Origin: Nocardioides sp.
GTDB lineage: Bacteria > Actinomycetota > Actinomycetes > Propionibacteriales > Nocardioidaceae
Length of the DNA stretch: 47,113 nt
Assembly (NCBI RefSeq): GCF_030150155.1
Contig: NZ_JASLGR010000017.1
Coordinates: 1-47,113 of the forward strand
Direction of reading: 5' to 3'
Each line of letters opens with the position of its first letter. Within the stretch, counting starts at the first letter, position 1. Below are positions 1 through 7,415 of this stretch, one piece after another. The notes below the pieces were generated by a model. The model did not search any database and was not told the origin of the DNA. It saw only the letters and a program-made list of their open reading frames with translations. The position numbers and the translations under genes were made by a program.

Positions 1-1
1 C

Positions 2-325
2 GGGGCGAAGATCGAGGCGATTCAGGCTGATACGCAGGGTGCTGTGTCGGCGATCAGTCGGATCAGTGGTGTGATCGCGAAGATCAACGACATTCAGACC
101 ACGATCGCTTCGGCGGTGGAGGAGCAGACCGCGACGACGAACGAGATCGCGCGGTCGGTGACGGAGGCTGCTGCTGGGGCCAATGGGATTGCTGAGGATG
201 TGACGCAGGTGGCCTCGGCTGCCGCCGACACCCGCCTGGGGTCGCAGAACACCCTCCAGTCCTCCACGGAGCTGACCGGCATGGCGTCGGAGCTCAAGCA
301 GCTGGTCGGCCAGTTCCGGCTCTGA
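2..325 (+). CDS. methyl-accepting chemotaxis protein, C-terminal end (5' truncated by window)
   Basis: The open frame enters from the left edge and ends at TGA 323-325. The 107 visible residues are the C-terminal half of an MCP signalling domain: a long alanine-, serine- and glutamate-rich coiled coil with IASAVEEQTATTNEIARS and a later TELTGMASELKQLVGQF. This is the tail of a receptor that passes ligand signals to CheA/CheW; the sensor, membrane segments and HAMP domain lie outside the window. Codons in the first 200 bases are unusually T-rich (GCT, GAT, ATT, AAT) compared with the C-ending codons of all neighbours. It fits a motile actinobacterium, together with the FliA-type sigma factor at 27.5 kb. 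Family call is firm; ligand unknown. Confidence 0.9.
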   Translation, partial: GAKIEAIQADTQGAVSAISRISGVIAKINDIQTTIASAVEEQTATTNEIARSVTEAAAGANGIAEDVTQVASAAADTRLGSQNTLQSSTELTGMASELKQLVGQFRL

Positions 326-340
326 GGGAGGCCGTAGCCA

Positions 341-385
341 CAGCCGGTCGATGTCCCCGTCCCGGGCGGAGACATCGGCCGGCTG
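341..385 (+). terminator. strong hairpin downstream of the chemotaxis gene
   Basis: Arms 341-355 and 371-385 pair over 15 bp with one G-U, around a 15-nt GC-rich loop. It begins 15 nt after the MCP stop. There is no T-run, as is common in high-GC actinobacteria. Confidence 0.7.
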
Positions 386-503
386 TGTACCTCGCGATAC
401 CTGGAATGGGGGCGGACAACCCGCCCCACGGTGCCTAGGGTGAGAGCCAGCGGCAGGTCCGGAGCCTGCCCGCGAGCCGCCCTCTCGGGCACTGGAGGAC
501 CAC

Positions 504-1682
504 GTGCGCACGCGCCTCGTGGCGGCCCTCGGCGCCGCTGCCCTGACCCTGACCGGCCTGACGGCGCTCGACGCCCTCACCGGCTCCGCCTCGGCCACCG
601 CGCCCGCCCCGACCCCGGTCACGGGCTCGGGGGCCGTGACGTTCACCGGCTGCGACATCCGCACCGATCGGAGCGATCCCAACACCCGCCAGGGCAGCGT
701 CTTCTCCTGGACCCCGACGATCGACCTGGCGGCCGACTCCCCGGTCTCGGCGACCCAGCCGGGCGGTCAGACCGTGACCGCGACGCTCCCCACGCCGCTC
801 CCGGCGGCGGCCTTCCCGACCTCCCTGACCGAGCCCGAGGTGACGGTCGCCCTGGGATTCGACCTGGGCCCGATGACGTACGCCATCACCACCACCTCCA
901 AGCGCGCCAACATCGGCGCCGGGACCTCGACGTTCAAGCTCGGCACCGTCCAGACGACCGACCTGGCGTACGGCCTGGGCGGCTACCACCGCTGGCGCCC
1001 GACCAGCCTGCGGATCGACTTCGTCCCGGACTGGCCCGAGACGCCGCTCTACCTGCAGTGCGCCTCGGTCGCCACCGCCCAGTCGCCGACCCTGCTCACC
1101 ACGGCCGTCTACAACACCGAGACCTCCGCCCGCGCCGGCCTCTACCAGCCCTCGGGGCTGGCCCTGACCGGCGCCCGCCAGGGCTCCTGGGTGGCCTTCC
1201 GAGGCAGCGAGTTCGAGTCCGACGGGGTGGTCCGGGTCCGGCTCGGCGCCACCACGGTCGCCACCGTCCGTGCCGACGTCACCGGCGCGATCAGCGGCCG
1301 CTTCCAGGTGCCGGCCACCGCACCGGCCCGACCGCTGGAGGTCCGCTTCCTCGGCGCGAGCACCCTCAAGTCGGTGACGCTGCGTCACCTCTACGTCTCC
1401 CTCGCCCGTACGTCGCTCACGGCACGCCCCAGCGCCGTGAAGCGCTCCCGCACCAGCGTCGTCACCGGCCGCGGGTACGTCGCCGGGGAGCCGGTCACCC
1501 TGATCCTGAAGCGCCAGGGCACCGCGAAGGTGCTGCGTCGCACCCACGCGACCGTGCGCCCCGACGGGACCGTCACGATCGCGGTGAAGACGAAGAGGGC
1601 CTGGAAGAAGGGGCGCTACACGGTCAGGGTGGTCGGCGCCGCCTCCGGCCGCACCTCCACCCTCGTCCTGCGGCTGCGCTGA
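504..1682 (+). CDS. secreted protein with Ig-like C-terminal repeats, function unknown
   Basis: A 392-residue protein. The GTG start at 504 is chosen because GGAGG (494-498) lies 5 nt upstream and a classic signal peptide follows: RTRLV, a hydrophobic stretch of Ala and Leu, then ASATA near residue 32. The mature part is rich in Thr, Ser, Pro and beta-strand-like segments. Residues 70-220 form a first domain with single Cys residues near 50 and 192. The C-terminal 180 residues look like two Ig/IPT-like modules (LTGARQGSWVAFRGSEF and later TSVVTGRGYVAGEPVTLILKR), the type seen in cell-surface adhesive or structural proteins. No catalytic motif is visible. It stands alone: a terminator lies before it and a separate gene after. 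I do not recognise a specific family. Confidence 0.75.
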   Translation: MRTRLVAALGAAALTLTGLTALDALTGSASATAPAPTPVTGSGAVTFTGCDIRTDRSDPNTRQGSVFSWTPTIDLAADSPVSATQPGGQTVTATLPTPLPAAAFPTSLTEPEVTVALGFDLGPMTYAITTTSKRANIGAGTSTFKLGTVQTTDLAYGLGGYHRWRPTSLRIDFVPDWPETPLYLQCASVATAQSPTLLTTAVYNTETSARAGLYQPSGLALTGARQGSWVAFRGSEFESDGVVRVRLGATTVATVRADVTGAISGRFQVPATAPARPLEVRFLGASTLKSVTLRHLYVSLARTSLTARPSAVKRSRTSVVTGRGYVAGEPVTLILKRQGTAKVLRRTHATVRPDGTVTIAVKTKRAWKKGRYTVRVVGAASGRTSTLVLRLR

Positions 1683-1794
1683 CCCTCCCCCGTTCGGTCC
1701 ACCTCACCGGGACCTTGGCCTGATCCAGTGACGTAGGTAACCCCCGGTGACATGATTCGTTGGGAGTCGAGAGCATCCGCAACGGGAGGACTTC

Positions 1795-4287
1795 ATGAGC
1801 GAATCAGCCGACGGGCTTCTCGATCAGTGGCTGAACCGCCGCGGTACGCCGGCCGCTGACACGGTCGCGGCAGCGCAGGCTGCTGCCGAGCAAGCGGCCG
1901 CCGACCAGGCAGCGGCCGAGCAGGCTGCTGCGGACCAAGCCGCTGCTGCGCGGGCGGACGAGGGGCGGGGTGCCGTGGACCAGACGGTCGCGGCGGACGT
2001 GACCGCCGAGGCCGACGAGGCCGCGTCCACTCCGGGGCCCGAGGTGGAGCCCGATACGGAGTCCGACCCCGAGACCGAGATGGACGACGAGGGCGGCCCT
2101 GTGCTGCCCGACGACCGTACGTCCCACCTCGCCGACCCCTCCGGGAGGCACGACTCCCTGGCCGACCTGCACACCATCGAGGACGAGCTCACCCGGATCG
2201 CCAACGGGACCGACCCCGGCACCGACCCCGCGATGGCCGATCTGTCGACCTCCGCTGGAGGGACGAGCGACCAGACGCCGCAGGCCTCCCTCGGCGCCGA
2301 GCCGGTCGCGACGGTCGCACGCGTCGAATCGGTGGCGACGGCCGAGGCGGATGCGGTCACGGCGGCCGAGCCGGATACGGCCGTGGCGCCGAGCCGCGTG
2401 CGGGGAGCCGATGCGTCGGATGCCGTCCGGGCCGCCTTCGCCGCCCTCGACACACCTGCCGCAGCGGAGCCGACCACCCCGGCAGTGGACACGACCACGC
2501 CGGACGCCGAACCGCCCGCCATCGTGGTCGAGCCCGACGTCGAGTCCGACCCCGAGACCGAGATGGACGACGAGGGCGGCCCGGCCGGACCCGAGGACGT
2601 GACGCACCAGGAGACCTCGGCCGTCGAGGCGGAGCCGCACTGGGCGAGCGCTGAGACACCGGCGGTCGACATCGAGGCCGACACCCACGCCGAGCCGGAG
2701 CCGACGGCGGAGATGGTCGAAGAGGGCTCCCCGATCGACGTCACGCACCCGCTCGCCTCCGAGGAGCCGAGCGCACCCGACACGGTGCCGGGAGCGGCAC
2801 CGGCTACGGTGCCGGAGCCCAGCCCCGACGCCACCCCGGAGCCCGAAACGGAACCCGCGACCGCACCCGAGCCTGTCCCCGACGAGCCGGAGACGCTGCC
2901 GGAACCGGAACGGCTCGACCCGCCGGACCCGGCGATCGACCCGAGCGCCCTGGCAGGGCTGCCGCCGCTGTCGGCCTCGACCGAGGCGATCCTCGCCGCT
3001 CTCACCGCGGCCAGCGCTCCTGCGACGGCAGTCGCCGCAGCACCGGCGGTCACGGCGGTCCCTCGTACCGCCGCTACCGCTGCTACCTCGTCTACCTCTG
3101 GCGGCTCCGTGGCCTCGGACGCCGCTGCTGCCTCGGCGGCGAGCGGCACTGCCACCCTGACCGCGCCCGAGCCGGTCGCGGAGCCGACTCCGGTCGCGGA
3201 GGCGGTACAGGTCACTCCGCCCCCCGCGGCTTCGCCACAGCCGGGCCGACGCCGCAAGCTCGGCAGGGGACGCCGCTGGGGTCGTCAGCAGCCCGCTGAC
3301 CCCACCCCCGCCGCGACCACCGAACGTTCCGACACAGCCGGGACGGCCCAGCCTGCCGACCCTGCCGCGGGGACGACCGAGCGTGCCGACCTCGCCGCCG
3401 CAACCGCCACTACCGACCTCGCGGCCAGCACCGCGACCGCCCAGGCAGCCCTGGCAGACCCGGCCACCCCAGGCGCCCCCGACGCCCTCCCCGACAAGGC
3501 CGACCACACCGACCTCACCACCCAGGACGAGCAGAGCGATCAGCAGAGCCTGAACGACCAGCGGAGCGACGTACCGGCTGAGAGCCTCTCCCCCGAGACT
3601 CTGCCCACCGAACCGACATCGGCCGACCTCGCGTCCGCCGACATGGCTCCCGCCGAGGAGCAGCGGACCTCCGCACCGGTCGACCTCGACGACGACCTCC
3701 TCACCGTCCCCGACGACCGGGTCGAACGGGTCATCCAGGCGAACGCTCCGGCGTACCACGACCGCCGCTCGCCCGCCGAGATCGCCGACTCGCAGGGCAC
3801 GCGTCCGGCGGAGTACCCGGACCGGCTCACCGCGCGGCGCACGCTGCTCGACGACGGGCCGGCCGAGGAGCACTACTTCGCGCCGAAGCGGGCAGGGCAC
3901 CGGATGCTCGGCGTCCTGCTCGGGCTCGGCCTGATCGCGACCGTCGCCGCCTGCTGGTGGGCGTTCTCGGCCAAGACACTGCCCGCGATCGGCGTGGCCG
4001 CCGTGATCGGTGTGGCGACGGCGATCGTGTGGGCCGCCCGTGCCGGGGACGCGGTGACGCACCTGAGCACGATCGGGAGCCGTCTGGTGATCGAGCGGGC
4101 CGGGACGCGGACGCAGTTCGACCTGGCCGACCCGCACACCCCGGTGACCGTGCACGGCGCGCCGACCGACCACGACTGGGCTGTCACCTTCGCCCGGCGC
4201 GGGATGCCCTCGGTGGTGCTCGACGCGACGGTGGTGGACCCCGTGGAGTTCATGGAGGTCTTCGACTCCCACCGCCCGCAGCACTGA
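1795..4287 (+). CDS. long acidic, repeat-rich protein with two C-terminal membrane helices
   Basis: An 830-residue protein starting at ATG 1795, with GGAGG 7 nt upstream. Residues 25-50 are a short AAAEQ/AAADQ repeat. Residues 50-650 are low-complexity, rich in Ala, Pro, Glu, Asp and Thr. The motif ESDPETEMDDEGGP occurs twice (residues 89-102 and 250-263), with a degenerate third form (AEMVEEGSP) near 304; each is followed shortly by a Thr/Ser-His pair. A basic patch (GRRRKLGRGRRWGRQ) sits near residue 485. Two transmembrane helices span about 702-750, followed by a compact C-terminal domain of about 80 residues. The topology suggests a long disordered cytoplasmic tail anchored by a small membrane domain, but the role is unknown. 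A bidirectional terminator closes the gene. Confidence 0.75.
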   Translation: MSESADGLLDQWLNRRGTPAADTVAAAQAAAEQAAADQAAAEQAAADQAAAARADEGRGAVDQTVAADVTAEADEAASTPGPEVEPDTESDPETEMDDEGGPVLPDDRTSHLADPSGRHDSLADLHTIEDELTRIANGTDPGTDPAMADLSTSAGGTSDQTPQASLGAEPVATVARVESVATAEADAVTAAEPDTAVAPSRVRGADASDAVRAAFAALDTPAAAEPTTPAVDTTTPDAEPPAIVVEPDVESDPETEMDDEGGPAGPEDVTHQETSAVEAEPHWASAETPAVDIEADTHAEPEPTAEMVEEGSPIDVTHPLASEEPSAPDTVPGAAPATVPEPSPDATPEPETEPATAPEPVPDEPETLPEPERLDPPDPAIDPSALAGLPPLSASTEAILAALTAASAPATAVAAAPAVTAVPRTAATAATSSTSGGSVASDAAAASAASGTATLTAPEPVAEPTPVAEAVQVTPPPAASPQPGRRRKLGRGRRWGRQQPADPTPAATTERSDTAGTAQPADPAAGTTERADLAAATATTDLAASTATAQAALADPATPGAPDALPDKADHTDLTTQDEQSDQQSLNDQRSDVPAESLSPETLPTEPTSADLASADMAPAEEQRTSAPVDLDDDLLTVPDDRVERVIQANAPAYHDRRSPAEIADSQGTRPAEYPDRLTARRTLLDDGPAEEHYFAPKRAGHRMLGVLLGLGLIATVAACWWAFSAKTLPAIGVAAVIGVATAIVWAARAGDAVTHLSTIGSRLVIERAGTRTQFDLADPHTPVTVHGAPTDHDWAVTFARRGMPSVVLDATVVDPVEFMEVFDSHRPQH

Positions 4288-4315
4288 GACGGCCCATCCA
4301 GGCGCACGACAGAGA

Positions 4316-4345
4316 ACGAGCCCCGCGGTGATCCGCGGGGCTCGT
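4316..4345. terminator. perfect bidirectional terminator between convergent genes
   Basis: Arms 4316-4328 and 4333-4345 form 13 perfect base pairs around the tetraloop TGAT, between the convergent stops at 4287 and 4370. It can serve both the acidic membrane-protein gene and ndh. Confidence 0.85.
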
Positions 4346-4369
4346 CCCATGCTCAGGCCGGAGTCAGAC

Positions 4370-5770
4370 TCAGGACTCCTTCTTCTCCAGCTCGGCCTCG
4401 ACCTCGGCGCCACGCTCGGCGCTCACGGTCTGGCCTGCCCCCGGGACGAGCGCCCGGTGGCCGCCCTCGAGCCGCTCCAGTGCGGAACGGGCGAAGACCT
4501 GCTGGATGGTCGTGGTCCGCTCGGAGCGGTCACGGCCGAGGAAGGAGATCACCCAGCGGAACGCCGTGGTGAAGCGGTTCTTGAACCCGGTGATGTAGAC
4601 GATGTGCACGGCGAGCCACATCAGCCAGGCGATGAAGCCGGTGATCTGGACCTTGCCCACCAGGGCCACGGCCCGGAAGCGGCTGATCGTCGCCATCGAG
4701 CCCTTGTCGAAATACTTGAAGTCCTCGTGCTCGGGCTTGCCCGCCAGCCGGTGCTTGATCGTCTTGGAGGCGTACTTGCCGCCCTGCATCGCGACCTGCG
4801 CGACACCAGGGAGCTTGTTCAGGTTGATCATGTCGCCGACGACGAAGATCTCCGGGTGGCCCGGCAGCGTCAGGTCGGGCTCGACGGCGATCCGGCCGGC
4901 ACGGTCGAGCTCGGCACCGGTCTGCGCCGAGAGGATCTTGCCCAGCTCGGAGGCCTGCACACCGGCGGCCCAGATCTTGGTGACGGCCTCGATCCGCTGG
5001 GTGTGGCCGTCCTTGAACTTCATCTCCAGACCGTCGGCGTCGACGTTGGTGACGAGGGCACCGAGGACGACCTCGACACCGAGCTTCTCCAGCGAGGTCT
5101 TGGTCTTCGCTCCGAGCTTGGGGCCGAACGGCGGCAGCACCTGGTCGGCGCCGTCGACGAGCACGACCCGGGCGCTCTCGGTGCTGATGTGCTTGAAGTC
5201 GCGGTTGAGCGTACGACGAGCCAGCTCGGCCAGCTGGCCGGCGAGCTCGACACCCGTCGGACCGGCCCCGACCACCACGAAGGTGAGCAGCGAGTCGATC
5301 GGCTCGCCCCGCTCGGCGGCCAGCTCGGCGACCTCGAAGGCGCCGAAGATCCGGCCGCGCAGCTCCAGGGCGTCGTCGATCGACTTCATGCCGGGCGCGA
5401 ACTCGGCGAAGTGGTCGTTGCCGAAGTAGGACTGCCCCGCACCCGCGGCGACGATCAACGAGTCGTAGGGCACCGTGGTGGTGACGTTGAAGAGCTCGTG
5501 CGTGACGGTCTTCTTCTCCACGTCGATGTCGGTGACCTCACCAAGCAGCACCGTGGCGTTCTTCTGCCGGTGCAGGATCTCGCGGGTCGGAGGCGCGATC
5601 TCCCCCTGCGACAGGATGCCCGTCGCGACCTGGTACAGCAGGGGCTGGAACAGGTGATGCGTGGTCTTGCCGATCACTGTGACGTCGACGTCCGCGTGCT
5701 TGAGTCCCTTAGCTGCGAAGAGACCACCGAACCCCGAGCCGATCACCACAACTTTGTGACGCTCCGCCAT
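4370..5770 (-). CDS. ndh: type II NADH dehydrogenase (NDH-2)
   Basis: A 466-residue FAD protein that passes electrons from NADH to menaquinone at the inner face of the membrane without pumping protons. The N-terminal FAD-binding motif GSGFGG is at residues 11-16, the NADH-binding motif VVVGAGPTGVELAG near 166-179, and the second FAD contact EIFVVGDM near 308. The C-terminal 100 residues contain the amphipathic and hydrophobic membrane-attachment region (FIAWLMWLAVHIVYITGF), followed by an acidic tail. Length is normal for actinobacterial Ndh. The ATG at 5770 has only a weak ribosome site but gives the expected N terminus. It is transcribed alone. Assignment is strong from the three motifs. 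Confidence 0.95.
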   Translation of the reverse strand: MAERHKVVVIGSGFGGLFAAKGLKHADVDVTVIGKTTHHLFQPLLYQVATGILSQGEIAPPTREILHRQKNATVLLGEVTDIDVEKKTVTHELFNVTTTVPYDSLIVAAGAGQSYFGNDHFAEFAPGMKSIDDALELRGRIFGAFEVAELAAERGEPIDSLLTFVVVGAGPTGVELAGQLAELARRTLNRDFKHISTESARVVLVDGADQVLPPFGPKLGAKTKTSLEKLGVEVVLGALVTNVDADGLEMKFKDGHTQRIEAVTKIWAAGVQASELGKILSAQTGAELDRAGRIAVEPDLTLPGHPEIFVVGDMINLNKLPGVAQVAMQGGKYASKTIKHRLAGKPEHEDFKYFDKGSMATISRFRAVALVGKVQITGFIAWLMWLAVHIVYITGFKNRFTTAFRWVISFLGRDRSERTTTIQQVFARSALERLEGGHRALVPGAGQTVSAERGAEVEAELEKKES

Positions 5771-5976
5771 CTGCCTGAACCTTCCGATCTAGCGCTTGTG
5801 AAATCTTTCATTAGAACGATCCAGGACCCATTCTTATGCCCCACCAGGTTCGTGACTACAGCACCCCCCGTCTGTATCGTCACATTGGCAGGCTGGGTCA
5901 CAACAGACCCCGCCCTGACGCACGAGACGACACAGGGCAGTATTTCGACAGCACGGTTGCTCGGGAAGGAGTGCTG

Positions 5977-6417
5977 ATGCCGTTCTCCCGTCCGCCGCTG
6001 GTCGTCGGCCCCGGCGCTCACGCCGCACCCGACGCACGCCGGTGGGTGCACGCCCGGCTGCACGAGATCGGCCGCGACGAGCTCATCGAGACCGCCGAGC
6101 TGGCCATCTCCGAGCTGGTTGCCAACGCCTTCCTACACGGCACGGCCCCGATCTCGCTGTGCCTGCGCGGCACCGCCGACGCGCCCCGGATCGAGGTGCA
6201 CGACACCTCTCCGACCCCGCCCCGCCTGCCCGACGGCGAGGCCACCAGCGTGTGGGCCACCGAGGGCCGCGGCCTCTCGATCGTCTCCCGCGCCTCCCGG
6301 GCCTGGGGCGTACTGCTCGAGGACGGCGGCAAGACGATGTGGTTCGAGCCAGCCCCCGACCTCTCCGAGGACGGTGTCGACGCCGTCATCGGCGACCGTC
6401 GTACGTCGTCCCGTTGA
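5977..6417 (+). CDS. small anti-sigma-like histidine-kinase-fold ATP-binding protein
   Basis: A 146-residue HATPase_c_2 protein of the RsbW/SpoIIAB type. The start ATG 5977 follows AAGGAG (spacing 5); the frame extends upstream but without a matching ribosome site. The N box is ELAISELVANAFLHG near residues 41-55, the G1-like segment is EVHDTSPTPPRLP, and GRGLSIVSRASRAWGV is the G2 box. Such proteins bind ATP and switch anti-sigma or anti-anti-sigma partners, but no STAS partner or sigma gene lies beside it. It ends 8 nt before the first crcB gene, so it is probably co-transcribed with the fluoride channels. Partner and role cannot be read from the sequence. Confidence 0.85.
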   Translation: MPFSRPPLVVGPGAHAAPDARRWVHARLHEIGRDELIETAELAISELVANAFLHGTAPISLCLRGTADAPRIEVHDTSPTPPRLPDGEATSVWATEGRGLSIVSRASRAWGVLLEDGGKTMWFEPAPDLSEDGVDAVIGDRRTSSR

Positions 6418-6425
6418 GGTCTCGC

Positions 6426-6968
6426 GTGACAGCGCACGCCCCCGCCCCCTCGGTCCGCGCCCTGATCCGAGGCAACGCTCATCTCCTGCCGGTGATCTCC
6501 CTCGGCGGCGCCCTGGGCAGCCTGGCGCGCTGGGCCGTGGCCGAGGCGATGCCGCACCGCGCCGACCGGTTCCCGTGGCCGACCTGGCTGGTCAACGTGA
6601 CCGGTGCCTTCGCCCTCGGGGTCCTGATGGCCCTGGTCGTCGGCCTGTGGCCGCATCGCCGCTACCTGCGTCCGTTCCTCGGCGTCGGGGTGCTGGGCGG
6701 CTTCACCACCTTCTCCACCTGGATGCTCGACACCCGTACGGCGCTCACGGCCAGCCCCGCGCTCGCCGGGCTCTACGTCGCCTCCACCCTGGTCGTCGGA
6801 CTGCTGGCGGTCCTGACCGGGCTCACCCTGGGGCGGGAGGTCGTCGAGCGCCGCACCGGCCGGCACGGCTCCCACGGCCCACGCCCGCACCCGCACCCGC
6901 ACCCGCACCCGCACCCGCCACAGTCGTCCCAGTCGCCCCACCCACCCCAGCCCGGAGAGCGGCGATGA
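6426..6968 (+). CDS. crcB: CrcB/Fluc fluoride channel subunit with His-Pro tail
   Basis: A 180-residue protein from GTG 6426. The CrcB core (about residues 18-135) has four predicted helices, the GALGSLARW start, the WLVNVTGAF motif and the hallmark GGFTTFSTW. It exports fluoride, normally as a dual-topology or two-subunit dimer. It overlaps the next crcB by ATGA (6965-6968), which supports a heterodimer. The oddity is a C-terminal extension of about 40 residues containing five consecutive Pro-His pairs encoded by a CCCGCA hexanucleotide repeat, then Gln, Ser and Pro. Most CrcB proteins end soon after the last helix. I saw no fluoride riboswitch upstream. Confidence 0.92.
   Translation: MTAHAPAPSVRALIRGNAHLLPVISLGGALGSLARWAVAEAMPHRADRFPWPTWLVNVTGAFALGVLMALVVGLWPHRRYLRPFLGVGVLGGFTTFSTWMLDTRTALTASPALAGLYVASTLVVGLLAVLTGLTLGREVVERRTGRHGSHGPRPHPHPHPHPHPPQSSQSPHPPQPGERR
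6884..6919 (+). repeat. CCCGCA hexanucleotide microsatellite encoding Pro-His
   Basis: Five perfect CCCGCA units (6884-6913) and one CCCGCC unit (6914-6919) in frame in the first crcB gene. Slippage would change the number of Pro-His pairs without shifting frame. Confidence 0.9.
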
Positions 6969-7327
6969 CCCCGCTGCTGGTCGCCCTCGGCGCGATGGTC
7001 GGCGCCCCCACCCGCTACCTGGCCGACGTGGTGATCGCCTCCCGGGTCCGCTCGCACCTGCCGTGGGGGACGCTGACGGTCAACGTGGTCGGCTCCTTCG
7101 TCCTCGGCCTGGTGGCGGCCCTGGTCGCCGGCGGCACCTGGGCGACCTGGACGCAGAGCCTGCTCGGGGCCGGCTTCTGTGGCGCGCTGACCACGTTCTC
7201 GACGTTCTCCTACGACACGGTGCGACTGGCCGAGGACGGGCGGCGTCAAGCTGCGGTTGCGAACGTGGTGGTCTCGATCGTCGCGTCGTTCCTGGCCGTC
7301 GCCGCGGGCTGGTGGCTCGGCTCCTAG
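6965..7327 (+). CDS. crcB: CrcB/Fluc fluoride channel, second subunit
   Basis: A 120-residue four-helix protein starting at ATG 6965, overlapping the stop of the first crcB by 4 nt. It carries the family motifs GAMVGAPTRYL, WGTLTVNVVGSF and GALTTFSTFSYD and has normal length without extensions. Paired crcB genes in actinobacteria usually encode opposite-topology subunits of one channel, so this protein and the longer upstream one probably act together. It ends in TAG, a rare stop in this window, and a 22-bp-period repeat array begins 7 nt later. Confidence 0.93.
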   Translation: MTPLLVALGAMVGAPTRYLADVVIASRVRSHLPWGTLTVNVVGSFVLGLVAALVAGGTWATWTQSLLGAGFCGALTTFSTFSYDTVRLAEDGRRQAAVANVVVSIVASFLAVAAGWWLGS

Positions 7328-7334
7328 CGCCGAC

Positions 7335-7415
7335 TTCCGGGTTCACCACCCGCGAGATCCGGGTTCACCACCGCCCAGATCCGGGTTCACCACCCGCGAG
7401 ATCCGGCTTCGCCAC
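7335..7415 (+). repeat. 22-bp-period tandem array, locus 1 (4 units)
   Basis: Four copies of a 15-mer, (A/T)TCCGGGTTCACCAC, start at 7335, 7357, 7379 and 7401, separated by 7-nt spacers (ccgcgag, cgcccag, ccgcgag). The last copy is degenerate (two changes). The array fills almost exactly the gap between the TAG of crcB (7325-7327) and the TAG of the convergent DUF4185 gene (7416-7418). The same element recurs at 12.3 and 32.4 kb. Confidence 0.95.

Noticed and set aside
1804..4413. A long minus-strand open frame of 869 codons opposite the acidic protein gene
   Set aside because: It is Arg/Gly-rich shadow coding caused by high GC; the plus frame has a ribosome site, sensible composition and membrane helices, and ends at a terminator.
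4328..5977. A 549-codon plus-strand frame opposite ndh
   Set aside because: Antisense to an unmistakable NDH-2 gene; composition is typical of a mirror frame.
6418..6426. Fluoride riboswitch before crcB
   Set aside because: Only 8 nt separate the ATPase stop from the crcB start, and no crcB-type fold was seen in the 5771-5976 gap.
7335..7415. tRNA-like T-arm in the repeat core (GGTTC and CCAC)
   Set aside because: No acceptor, D or anticodon arms and no pairing partner; the resemblance is coincidental.
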